In this document: positions 53,906 to 64,000 of the stretch, one piece after another
How positions within the stretch are numbered: the stretch's first letter is position 1
Layout: each line of letters starts with the position of its first letter
Assembly (NCBI GenBank): GCA_035578175.1
Contig: JAQMRL010000007.1
Span: forward strand, 47,048,391 to 47,112,390
DNA: 64,000 bases
Origin: Catonia carolina
Lineage: Eukaryota; Arthropoda; Insecta; Hemiptera; Achilidae
Direction of reading: 5' to 3'
Program-made: the position numbers and the translations under genes
The notes under the pieces: model-generated
Seen by the model: only the letters and a program-made list of their open reading frames with translations
Database searches by the model: none
Told to the model about the DNA's origin: nothing

Positions 53906-55676
53906 ATATTAAAAATTAATAAAACTGTAAAACAATAAGATAGAATTTGATAATTGTATGAATGTCTTGCTGTATTTATTTGTATCTTTATACACATAAT
54001 TTATAATCATGTATTTTAATATAGCACACAATTATTATTAGTGAATACTTTCTGATCATGTAAACGTGAATCGGTGGTTAGGCCTGCGGGTAAGCGGTGG
54101 CTGTATCGTTGCCTAATTTCACCCGATAACACACGAGTCAGGAGATCGTGGTGGCCATTTCATGGGCCCGTTTCGAACAATTCATTGCTTCTCACTAAAT
54201 GCAATAGTCATTTTATTATCATACTCGTACCACTCATATTTGGATAGATGTAGAGACTGCAATAGGTATTTCCAGTGTACGTTTTCATTATTAATGTCTG
54301 GTATATTGTTCTTGGTGAAAACTAGATTTATCCATTTTTTTTACAATGGAGGTTTAAAAAAGAAGGTATTTAATTTTTTGTAAACAAAACTGCCCACCCT
54401 TTTGGAAGATATCTGTAATGAAGACAGGTTAGAGGTATGCTCTAATGTCGCCAGGCCACCACCGCGGTACCACGTAAGAGAAATTTAAATAACGAATACG
54501 GTAGGTCAAAACGGCCCCCCCACAATCTCCTGACCTCACGCCATCAAACGTTTTCCCATGGGGTTGAATGAAGTGAACTGTTTTGCAATGTAGGCCCTAC
54601 AGTATCGAATAATAGAACCTGCAGAAACTGTTAAAAATAAGCTGCTATTGCTTTTACGATTCGTTATGATAGACTACTAGAAAATAATAGATTCGTGGTG
54701 TGAAATTATACATTGAACAGAACTGAGGCTATTTCGAGCAACTTTGTGGGAAGTTAGCAACACTTTTCTTTTTCAAATTCATTTTCCATTGTTTTCAAAA
54801 TTAAAATCAATAGTTGATAAGCTTCTATTGCCAACATATGAAAAAATATCTCATTTTGTTGAAAGACAGTAATTTTTTAGTAACAATTTCAATATCTATT
54901 ATTTATATTTTACATACTTAATTTATATAAATTTTCTGAGAATTATTTGTATTTCTATGTGCTGAATTAAAAAAATTAATGATTTTATTAAGTATTTAAC
55001 AGTTCACTTCATTCAACCCTATGGGAAAACGTTTGTGGCGTGAGGTCAGGAGATTGTGGGGGGGCCGTTTTGACCTACCGTATTCGTTATTTAAATTTCT
55101 CTTACGTGGTACCGCGGTGGTGGCCTGGCCACATTAGAGCATACCTCTAACCTGTCTTCATTACAGATATCTTCCAAAAGGGTGGGCAGTTTTGTTTACA
55201 AAAAATTAAATACCTTCTTTTTTAAACTTCCATTGTAAAAAAAAAAAATGGATAAATCTAGTTATCACCAAGAAAAATATACCAGCATTAATAATGAAAA
55301 CGTATACTGGAAATACCTATTGCAGTCTCTACATCTACCCAAATATGAGTGGTACGAGTATGATAATAAAATGACTATTGCATTTAGTGAAAAGCAATGA
55401 ATTGTTCGAAACGGGCCCATGAAATGGTCACCACGATCTCCTGACTCGTGTGTTATCGGGTGAAATTAGGCAACGATACAGCCACCGCTTACCCGCAGGC
55501 CTAACCACCGATTCACGTTTACATGATCAGAAAGTATTCACTAATAATCGTGTGCTATATTAAAATACATGATTATAAATTATGTGTATAAAGATACAAA
55601 TAAATACAGCGAGACATTATTCATATAATTATCAAATTATATCTTATTGTTTTATATTTTTATTAATTTTTAGTAT
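53906..55676. repeat. Giant inverted repeat (foldback-like), arms ~680 bp, loop 415 bp
   Basis: The left arm 53906-54582 is repeated as reverse complement at 54998-55676, about 95% identical by eye with a few small indels. Shared landmarks include GTGAATCGGTGGTTAGGCC, GATAACACACGAGTCAGGAG, GGCCACCACCGCGGTACCAC, TTTTCCCATGGGGTTGAATG (one base changed in the right arm) and GAACTGTT at the loop edge. No terminal motif or clear target duplication was found at the outer ends. A transcript crossing it would fold into one long hairpin. The arms contain scraps of a DDE transposase. Confidence 0.9.
54505..54750 (+). pseudogene. Tc1/mariner-related transposase C-terminal scrap in arm and loop
   Basis: The plus strand gives KTAPPQSPDLTPSNVFPWG, and in the loop YIEQN, stop, GYFEQLCG. 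This matches 'WPPRSPDLTPLDFFLWGYMK ... CIExNGGHFEHLL', the end of an insect transposase. The complement of 54118-54165 (and the plus strand in the right arm at ~55415-55440) reads GPMKWPPRSPDS, a second copy of the same motif in the opposite direction. Confidence 0.6.
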
Positions 55677-58261
55677 ATGTACATAGTTTGTTCTTCAAAT
55701 CGTTTCTTTGCTTTTGCTGTATTTTAAAATTGTTAATTTTACCTAATCTATAAGAAACTGCACAAGTTTACGACTTGTGAAAATCAATAATTCATGGAGA
55801 AAATCAGATATTTTGTAGTAATTAATTAAAAATATCTGTCCTAGTCAAGGTTTTTACACAGTTTCCCTTGACCACTCCAAGTTAATACCACCTTTCAAGT
55901 TCACCACCAAGTTCAGCCACCTTCTGTGCTATAGCATAACCTTCTAAAACCGTATTCCAAAATTCATCATGTCATAATTATATAATTGATCATTATTTTA
56001 ATTGATAATAAAAGTTTATTCATTTGTTTATAATGGCGAAGAAATCCGACGGTTACGACTTCATTCATTGTAGGGCTACCTACTTTTTGTTAGACAAACT
56101 TTTAACTTGTAAATATTAGCCTATACTTAATTATAAAACAGTTTCATTTTTATAGTTTAAGGAAATGTATTAAAATTTTTATTCGTCATTTTGTTTATTA
56201 CATTTTTTTGATTTTTTTTATCTATTCATCTATCCATGTGAACAGATTTAAGAATGTTCTTTGCAGTAAATAATTCAGAGGAAATGAGTACAAATTTAAA
56301 CTACAATAATAATCTGAAAACAGAAATTAAGCTAATTAAGTTCAAACAGCAAATCTGTATAAACAAATGCAAAATATGTCATTGACTCACACACTCAAAG
56401 TTAGGAAGAGGGTAAGTGGGCCTAATTAACCTAATAAAATAATAAATGTTGTTTTATACATCTACCCGGACAATAGAATTTATTAACGTCCCGTTCTACA
56501 AAATTCACTACCTGTATTTTAGATGCCGAATCATTTTATTTTCGGCTTGTTTACGACTCATTTGTATTTAGTACCTCATGAAGTGACCGACCTTTACTCT
56601 TTGTATTCTTCCACCGACAGTCGCTTTTGATCGCTCAGGAAATCTCGGTCACATATTCACTGCAGCGCTTGCTTATTTATAAACAATTTGCTACAAATTG
56701 TTTAGCCTACTAATTTTTAATCGCGTGCTGTAGTCAAACCCATTTAGGTGCACAACCCTCCATTTAAAGCCGGTAGTAGCCCGCGGGCGCGATCGCTGGC
56801 GTTTCAGCGTTCAGTGAAGCCAGATGCACTTGACATTGGTAACTATCATGTGTTCACGTGGGGAGTGGAGTGGCCAGTCGACTGTGTTACAGTGTTACGG
56901 TGTTACAGTGCCAGGGTTAAGGTGAAATTCCTCGTTTTACAGTTTGCGGTCGAGTGAGTGTAGCGGAGAGGGGCTCATCCATGTTTGAAGACTTGCTTTA
57001 TCTCACTCAGTTGCTGAACATTCACATGCACGACTCGTAAGAGAAAAAGGCCCTACTAAATTATACATCAAACCACACTAAACTCATCTATATACGTTGA
57101 GACATATATTATAAAACAAACTCTCTAATAAGTCAACTTTGAATCTTATGTTGACTGCGGCGAGAAACTTATTTTGTGAACAATTTCATCAAAACAAGGC
57201 AATTTCTCCTACATTAACATTAAACTTTGTGTCTGACAAAAAGCTGCTATTACAACAAAAATTATACTTTTTATTTTCTTTGCTTGTTGCTGTGTTTCTT
57301 TTTCCGATAGATACATTTTAATTTATGAATTATCTTATTCAATTTATCGCAGCACATTTTTTACTGTAATTATGAAACAAAACAGATTGTAATACGGTTT
57401 TTAAGAAAATTTAAAATGTCATTCATTCATTCACAATAACGCCATGCATATAAACTCTTAACTTGGTTTAATTTTTGTTAAAGGCATTCTTGCCGTAAAA
57501 TTCCTTCTTGATGCTTTTATTTTTGTTTCAAGAAGCATGATCAATACCATCACTTTATTATTGGAAATTTGGGTAATGGTAAAAAGTTTTGCTATTTTTA
57601 TTGAGCTAACTGAGATATTCCATTCAGTATATTGCTAAAGTCAGTAAATTCATGGTATATTGCTGAAACTTTAGAAGGTTTTGGGGTCAGGAGGAGTGGC
57701 TCTTGTTTGGTTAAAATGGACCTTCAGAATAGAACACAGTTTGTTAAATAGGGAAGTAAGGTTATTGGCAACACAGGGGTTGGATTTGTAGTTACACAAA
57801 GAAAGGTCTTGGAACCAGTGTTGGTAATGAATTATGTTTACTGGAAATCTGTAATAATAACTTCTCTGGTCCAAAACCTTCCTTGACCAAAAAAGTTTAT
57901 TCATAATAAACTAAAATACGAGGTACATCCACAGGTTTTTACTATAGTAAATTATCTGTCAGGGTATCTGATACAGTTAGCATAATTCTTTAATCTATTA
58001 TATTTTTAATAAATTACTACACTGTATATACATGTTGATGTGCAAACAAAAACACTACCTACTAGAAGAAAAGAAAAAATAACCAATCTAGAAAACATTA
58101 GCTACTATATACGAAATGATTAAATGGTAGATTAACGATATTACGCTGATATTACACTATTTTATTTCAAGAAGATAACTGAAAAGATGGATTTAGTTTG
58201 ACATAAACTGAACTGAGGATAATTACATCGTAGCTAAATGGCAACCTAATATTATTAAATA
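55677..58261. other. No recognised gene; G+C-rich island at 56560-57000
   Basis: AT-rich apart from 56560-57000, which has CpG-containing words (GCCCGCGGGCGCGATCGC), a TTACAGTGTTACGGTGTTACAG triplication and TTCAGTG, which fits the arthropod initiator consensus TCAGT. It could be a promoter with a first exon, but no matching exon or gene was found; the frame 56748-56957 is not recognised. The minus frame 57671-57904 has no domain. Confidence 0.35.
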
Positions 58262-59107
58262 CAGTTGAATCCATAAATCGAACCACAAAGGAAATATGGT
58301 ACTAATTCGAGTTAAAGAAAATTCGAAATACAGAACAACCAAACTTATGTAATTTTGATCAATTTTTATAGAATTTTGATGAATTTTTATAGATAATGTT
58401 AAACATTTAAAAGTAATCAGCAGATGCAGAACTGACCGACAGAAATGACTACTTAATTAATTAAGTTAACAAATGAAATAAAAAATATTTTTGTAAATTA
58501 ATAGTAATTGCTGATACCCGAGTGTGACATGACGGCAAATCAAAGATTTTTCCCAAGCATGAAATATAGTCCAGGCGCACCAGAAGAAGTGTCACTTCAA
58601 TAATTCTGCTTTAATGATATTAAACAAATCTTCTGCGTTGTAACTTTTGATTAGGGGAAGTAATATTGATTGCTTGTAATTTAAGCAGTCTTCGTTAGAA
58701 ACTGAGGCACTTTCGTCACATATCACCTTTTGAACGATTTCATGATGATTTTTGATTTTTTCAAATCTTCTACTGCTGGCTTTTTATTTAGTATGACCAT
58801 ACATGGCCAATTGGTCTTACTTTTTTCGAAGAATTACACTTGATATGGAAAGTTTTTTTTGCGTACTTCTTGCAGCCAATTTAATACACCTTTTATTCTA
58901 GGCTACGAAAACATTGTTGTACACCATTGCGTTAAAACAAAAAGAATTCAGATTTTTATAAAACAAGAAGTTCGAGTTACGAATATTCAAGTTACGGACG
59001 ATAATTTTTAATGTAAATTAACGAGTGAATATTCTAGGGTAAATTTAATTTAACTTGAATTATAAAAAATTCGAGTTATAGACATTCGAGTTATGGAAGT
59101 TCAACTA
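58262..59107 (-). mobile_element. Tigger-like transposon, internally deleted
   Basis: TA is followed by CAGTTGAATCCATAAATCG, and the right end reads CGAGTTATGGAAGTTCAACTA then TA. The terminal inverted repeats hold repeated ATTCGAGTTA motifs. The minus strand encodes a broken Tigger transposase mid-section. Length 846 bp. Confidence 0.8.
58560..58900 (-). pseudogene. Tigger transposase mid-region fragment
   Basis: Minus strand pieces in several frames: LNWLQEVRKKNFPI and ILRKK (second helix-turn-helix, 'W.xQxRxxxIPISGPILxEKA'), VEDLKKSKIIMK, then ICDESASVSNEDCL, NYKQSILLPLIKSYNAEDLFN. The last corresponds to 'ESESVD... LxxLLKxYxPEDIFNADETGLFF', the start of the DDE domain; the catalytic DETG itself is decayed. 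Followed by GAPGLYF-type remains of 'RxLPxxT'. Confidence 0.6.
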
Positions 59108-60821
59108 TATAACCAAATCAAAGTGTTCGCTTTTCTCGCTGCCGGATATGACAAAGCCGATAAGTGAATCACTCCAACTCCATCAGCATATGGACAATGA
59201 AGTTTTGTGCAATTTCCTTAAAATTAAGCAATCTGATCACGAGAGATACTTGAGATTAATAAATTACGTTTTAAAATGGAAGATAGGGCCTAAATGTTGA
59301 AAATAGTAGGAAGAGAGCGAGAAAATGAGTTTTTAAATTATACAATTGCGTCAATTCATACTTTGTAGCGTTTATTATGTATTGGTTGAGTATCTGATTG
59401 AATATGGTATTCTCGTCTTGGAGGGGTGTGTATTTTACGTATCTGGATCCCTTGGTTAAGAAGGTACAGAACTTAATTTTGAGAAATATGGAAGCGATTC
59501 GACCTGGTTTTCCATTTGAACAACTTTTTAGTGATTCGGCCGTATTTATACTTATATATTTACAAAATATGAAGGGTATTAGAACTTATCCATAATTTAT
59601 AAGCTTTACTGGGATAAAAAATTTACATTACAAGTACTAAATTACAATAATCCTTGCTTACAACTTTTATATATATATGCTTGCTAACACATTAATTTTT
59701 AACTTATTTAAATAAAATTTCTACTATAATAACTACAATATTTCCAGTAAATTAATTATAAACAAAAATTCCCCACAAAAATAGTAGAGAAAATCTTGAT
59801 CGAAGATAATATTATTTATTAGATATTTCATAATAAGAAATAAAATGACTAAAACGTAACAAACTTAATTAAGAAAAAGGAAAAAGAAACAGCAAAAGCA
59901 AAGAAAGAAACAAGTGTGAGCCTGTTCTATCAATTAATGTCATTTATTGATTGGTGAGCGCTTGATAACATTTCGATATAAATCTATCAAAAAAATGATT
60001 GAGTTCCAAAATATATTCATTTAATAGGGACAACGTCTAATCAAGAATATAATGTATTGCACACTGGAGGCAAATAAAACAAATTACGTGTTCTAGATCT
60101 GAGAACAGGTACATAATAAAAAATGTTTTTAACAATATATCACCTAAGTCAACCATATTATTTTAATATTTTTATAGAAATTGCATACACATCATATTCA
60201 TCTATTTTGATGTTAGAGATATTTGTAGAGTTTATTTGCTTGATATCAGTTGCTAAGCAATATTATATTAATTACTAATATAGTTAAATGTACAGATGTA
60301 ATATGCCATAATTGTTTCTTGTATAGCCTAACAGTGCAAAATATGTAGTAGATTATGTTTTCTTTTGAATTTGTTGAAGTGGCACGTTTTCATTATAAAT
60401 TCTGAAGTTGTAATAAATTTTATTATGATTCGTTTTAATTGCATAAACTTATTAGTGGTGAAAGTTGAGAAAACTTAACATGGTTTTTTGCGGTGAGCAT
60501 TTTAATTTTTTTCCTGATTAAATGTACTCGTAATATCTTTAATATTAAATAATTTATACATGTTTCATTATTTATAAATGTATTTCTTAAAATTAAAACA
60601 TTGTTATACAATACTATAGTTAGTGATAAATTGTGTATCAGAGCGCATTATTATTACGCCTACTTACTTAATGAAGTGTTATTATTATAACATTTATTCC
60701 GGGTTCTTTTAAGGATCCATTTACAAAAAATTATAAAACGCTTCAAGTATTTAGGTAAATTTTTAAGGTAAATTTGGTAAATTTTTACCATTATAACAAC
60801 TGATAATTAACCGTGTTAGTT
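59108..60821. other. No recognised feature
   Basis: Very AT-rich, no frame above noise (59398-59595 has no domain), no repeats shared with the rest of the window. Confidence 0.4.
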
Positions 60822-60996
60822 GGCTGGCCCGTTGGCGTAGTGGTTAGTGCAACTGGCTTCAACGCTGGGATCCCGGATTCGATTCCCGGTCAGGTCTGGC
60901 AGTTTTTCATCACTCATTTTCATATATCATCATTCTCCACCGTCTGCATTAGCAGAAATTGCAAAACAATCAGACGTAAAAAAAATAAAAAACTGG
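60822..60996 (+). mobile_element. SINE family A
   Basis: The head GGCTGGCCCGTTGGCGTAGT has an A box and CCCGGATTCGATTCCCGG a B box, followed by GTCAGGTCTGGCAGTTTTTC and the tail CCGTCTGCATTAGCAGAAA, CAATCAGACGTAAAAAAAA. Two overlapping plus frames here are translations of the SINE. Confidence 0.85.
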
Positions 60997-61090
60997 GTTG
61001 GTCTAGTGGTAATATCATCGCCGCGAATCAGCTGTTTAACAATTGATTCGCGTCTAAAAAGGTCACACGATTTAGATCTTGGTATTGATA
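60997..61090 (+). mobile_element. tRNA-like head of a further SINE type (tentative)
   Basis: TTGGTCTAGTGGTAAT fits a pol III A box directly after the A-rich tail of the preceding SINE. It is followed by a dyad GCGAATCAGCTGTTTAACAA and TTGATTCGC (61023-61052). A B box (GGTTCGANTCC) is not recognisable. Either a different SINE head or chance. Confidence 0.35.
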
Positions 61091-62004
61091 GTCTTTAATT
61101 TCACCTCTGCTTTTTGAAAAATTTGAACTTTCTTAAAAAATAATAATACATTAAATGTATTATAATAAGAATAAATTTTATTCTTGTGTTAACACCCAAG
61201 ATTTAATATTTTAATGTTTATTTGACATTATCCTTTAACTGATTTCACTTTCCTTTATTTCTAATTTATATTTTATTCAAAAACTACTTTTTTGTCGTGT
61301 AAAATGTTTTCAATTTAAAATGACTAATTTTTCAAGTTTAATGTTTTTTTTTAAATTTTTAATAGAAAGATATCCTCGTGTGTATTCTACATTTAAAAGT
61401 TGCCAAAATTCAGTTACTGTATTTACTAAGTTTCTTTGGATTGATTTTTGGTTTTTTGATTGTTTCATTGCAATTTAATCTAAATTTCAAACTACGAGAA
61501 ACCTTTTTTCTGTTGGTACTTAATTATTAAAATGTAATATTGTTCATTTTTAATTTTTTATATGTTTTTGATATTTCTAAAATGTTTTTGTTAATAGGAA
61601 TTTATTCTACTGCGAGTATCTTCCTCTACATCATTTATGTTTTCTTACTCATTTACTTATAGTTTAACAGATTGATTGTAAATAAGAAGTTCTCGATAAA
61701 AAAAAGAAAAAAAATTTTACTGTGTGTTGCAGATGGAGACAGGCAAGTAAGCATTGTTATGATTACCACCGAGCACATTGAAATAAAGGTGTGATCTAAG
61801 TCATGTTCCATTAATATAAAAGCCTCACCGACACCAAATCGTATCGACGCAAAATGGTCAATGCCAATATAACGATTGCCATTAAAGATTTTCAATTTTA
61901 ATGCAATATTTAAGAGAAAATCATCTACTGCTACTGTGAAATCATGCTACTGTGAATTTCTAGTGGCAATCAGCAATCATTCATGACATACTCGTATAAA
62001 TGTG
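61091..62004. other. No recognised feature
   Basis: T-rich; the minus frame 61653-61895 has no domain. Confidence 0.4.
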
Positions 62005-62394
62005 TGTTGTTAGGTCGTCAACCGAAAGGCTGGTTTGAACCTGTAGAGGTTTTACTAAGTAACAAAAGGAGTGAGGTGGTTTACAATTGCCTTCCTAACT
62101 GAGTGGTAAAGTACGCTTGTCAGCATGCCGGGCCCTCTGGAAAGCACATATTTTCCACTCTGTAAATGACATCTTCACTTCATTCACCACAGGATCTGGC
62201 TGTATAGTAAAATTCATTACTTTCAGAGGAGATAACTCTTATTAGTGTCTTTTACACCTCTACCTCTTCTGTTCTTAAATGATTCAGTAATTTAATTGGC
62301 TGGCCATGTGATTACAAAGAGAACTATTTATTTTAGCCCTGAAACGAATAGATTGAGTGTAAATAATTTGTCACTACACCTGTCTGTTATGGGA
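62005..62394 (+). mobile_element. R390 dispersed repeat, copy 4
   Basis: Full-length but diverged: GTTGTTAGGTCGTCAACCG, GAAAGGCTGGTTTGAACC, GGAGTGAGGTGGTTTAC, TTGCCTTCCTAACTGAGTGG, CACTTCATTCACCACAGG, TTTTACACCTCTACCTCTTC and CCTGTCTGTTATGGGAA. The 3' hairpin is partly lost (GCCC changed). No clear target duplication. Confidence 0.8.
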
Positions 62395-63007
62395 AACTCG
62401 AATACATAAAAAAATTAATCTTTCGATCTCAGAATTTGAAACCTTAAGATAACTACAATAGGTTAGCATTTGAAGCGATTGTGTATTTCGAGGAATATTT
62501 CATTAATATTATAACGGATAGGCTTAGTGTATAACGGATTTAGTCGAAAGGAAGTACAGCGAAAATCTTTTCCTTGTGGCATTTTTCGTTCGATATGAGC
62601 GATTTGGCAAAAAATAAAACTCGGTCCAGAAACCAAAAAACAAACGATGACTCTTGCTTGGTTCTCGTTTGAATTGTGTCGATTATAAAATTGGTCTTCT
62701 ATTTATTTTATTTTCCATAATTATTTCATTTGCATATTTGTTTTTATCGTGTAATTCACCTACAGATTGGTGCTTTTCGTTTCTGATAACGCGTTATCAG
62801 TTGTGCTGACGGTTACGTGTTCTGTATAATGTAACCAGAACATGCAAATAATTGACACCACCTTTTTATTACGTCGGTACATAAAAGGTAGTATGTACCT
62901 ACTGATTAAGAGAGGTCTCTTAAATCCCACTAATCCCACTAATCCCACTAATTTCACTAATAACTTCAATCGCAACAATGGTACAATCGTTGGTACGCTC
63001 ATATTTT
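62395..63007. other. No gene; short 9-bp tandem repeat
   Basis: Mostly unassigned. At 62923-62958 AATCCCACT is repeated three times followed by AATTTCACT. It gives Asn-Pro-Thr repeats in a plus frame (62842-63036) and a Gly-Leu-Val pattern in the minus frame, both judged non-genic. Confidence 0.5.
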
Positions 63008-63911
63008 TACTTTCTCTTGCCTATATGAATATATAGGAAGGAAAGTAATGTTTTCATGTCGATTTTTCGAAATCGAGTTTTCACCGGATCTACATGTTTT
63101 CAGATCCCCTGAACCCAAAACCATGTTTTTAGCGTTTGGTCTGTGTGTGGGTGTGTGAACAGAATATCTCAAAAACGGAACATCGTACGAAGTTGAAACT
63201 TGAAACTTAAGTTAGATACTACTAGAGGACCCGACACGAACATTTTCATCAAAATCGGTTCACCGGAAGTAGTAGTTTATTCGTGTCATTTTTCACTTTT
63301 TGCGATTTCCTCAAAAACAGCTTCTACGATATTTTTTTAAAAATCGCCTTATTTACTCAATTTTGTATGCTCTACAAAATAGGGTAGGCGCCATGCCTGC
63401 TGAAATTCTTGGGAAGGTTGTTTTCTCGTAAAAAATTGTTTTTTAAGATTTCGACTTTAATATGCGTTTTAGCGTAAAAATGTAATAGTAAAAGTTGTAG
63501 AGAATTTAAAATCCTACAACATTTATTTCAAACATTAGTTTCTATAACGCTTAGTTTAGCGGTAATTAGCGGTTTTCTGTTTTTTCTCACGAAAACGTGA
63601 AAAAATCGATTTATTTTAAGATTTCAGTCTTAGCATGCATTTTACGACAAAACTGTATACTCATTTTTATAGGAAATTAAAAGATCTACAACTTTTATAT
63701 TTAACATTTTTCTCTACAGAGCCTAGTTTAGCGTGAAAGCGTGATCATCCATATTTTTAAGCCTAATTGAGGTTGATTTTCATTATACGTCTTTCACTCA
63801 TGATTAAAATTAGGTTATGTTTTATCAGGTTAGTTTTTTGTTTGTTTCTAATGTTTTATTGCTAAGATTTACATCAGCAAGAGAAAGTCATGTGACTATT
63901 TTACACCAGAA
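63008..63911 (+). mobile_element. HINE copy 8
   Basis: Near full-length plus copy: T-run, ACTTTCTCTTGCC, CCTATATGAATATATAGG, a very short TG tract (GTGTGTGGGTGTGTG), the complete core, then AGCAAGAGAAAGT and a decayed hairpin (TGTGACTATTTTACACC). It ends next to AGAATTTTT. With its short microsatellite it is one of the more compact copies (~904 bp). Confidence 0.8.
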
Positions 63912-64000
63912 TTTTTAGTTTGTACAAGCAACGTAAATTCCTATTGTCTTTAGGAGAGTGCAACGCTTCGAATGAAAAATACCGAATATCAAATTTCTGA

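Overview
The window looks like AT-rich nuclear DNA from an arthropod, most probably an insect; I cannot name the species. The reasons are tRNA-headed SINEs with RNA polymerase III box motifs, dense microsatellites, decayed Tc1/mariner, pogo/Tigger, hAT and PIF/Harbinger transposons, and decayed non-LTR retrotransposons of jockey-like and RTE-like type. I found no convincing host protein-coding gene, rRNA or functional tRNA. Nearly all open frames are short, and those I recognise are pieces of transposable elements. It reads as an intergenic or deep intronic repeat graveyard.

The dominant repeat is a ~0.9-1.0 kb element with eight recognisable copies: 8700-9631(-), 9928-10891(+), 29716-30736(+), 40601-41202(+), 42008-42295(-), 48434-49075(+), 52537-53494(-) and 63008-63911(+). 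Near-complete copies carry a 13-bp subterminal inverted repeat (ACTTTCTCTTGCC / GGCAAGAGAAAGT). A (TG)n tract lies inside the full-length copies, a short hairpin follows the 3' inverted repeat, and the flanks are T-rich. That is the layout of non-autonomous Helentrons (HINEs, such as Drosophila DINE-1). A second dispersed repeat of ~390 bp, called R390 here, has four copies (18116-18506, 19444-19838, 33207-33440, 62005-62394), one with an 11-bp target duplication. At least nine SINE copies share one 3' tail; a second SINE family has two copies.

Layout: 1-71, end of a Tigger-like element. 2426-3531, Tigger-like with a CENP-B-type helix-turn-helix. 5450-5830, possible DDE transposase C-terminus. 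6440-6913, LINE 3' end. 7943-12262, SINEs and a head-to-head HINE pair. 17030-19430, one LINE on the minus strand split by a mariner-type MITE and by R390. 20793-22135, two more LINE pieces, one split by a Tigger-type MITE. 24458-26102, a PIF/Harbinger element with nested inverted repeats. 27293-28132, a mariner-like element with both ends. 29552-32187, a hAT element with near-perfect 8-bp target duplication holding a HINE. 35770-36170, 40121-40560, 41380-41990, 44310-44935, 49160-50640 and 52035-52215, LINE reverse transcriptase relics. 45847-46898 and 58262-59107, Tigger-like elements with TA duplications. 53906-55676, a ~1.8 kb inverted repeat with ~680-bp arms.

No set of genes acts together as a pathway here. 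The most unusual structures are the 53906-55676 palindrome, the HINE family with its facing pair, R390 with a hairpin near each end, and the doubly palindromic Harbinger element. All family assignments come from reading translations and motifs by eye; no database search was run.
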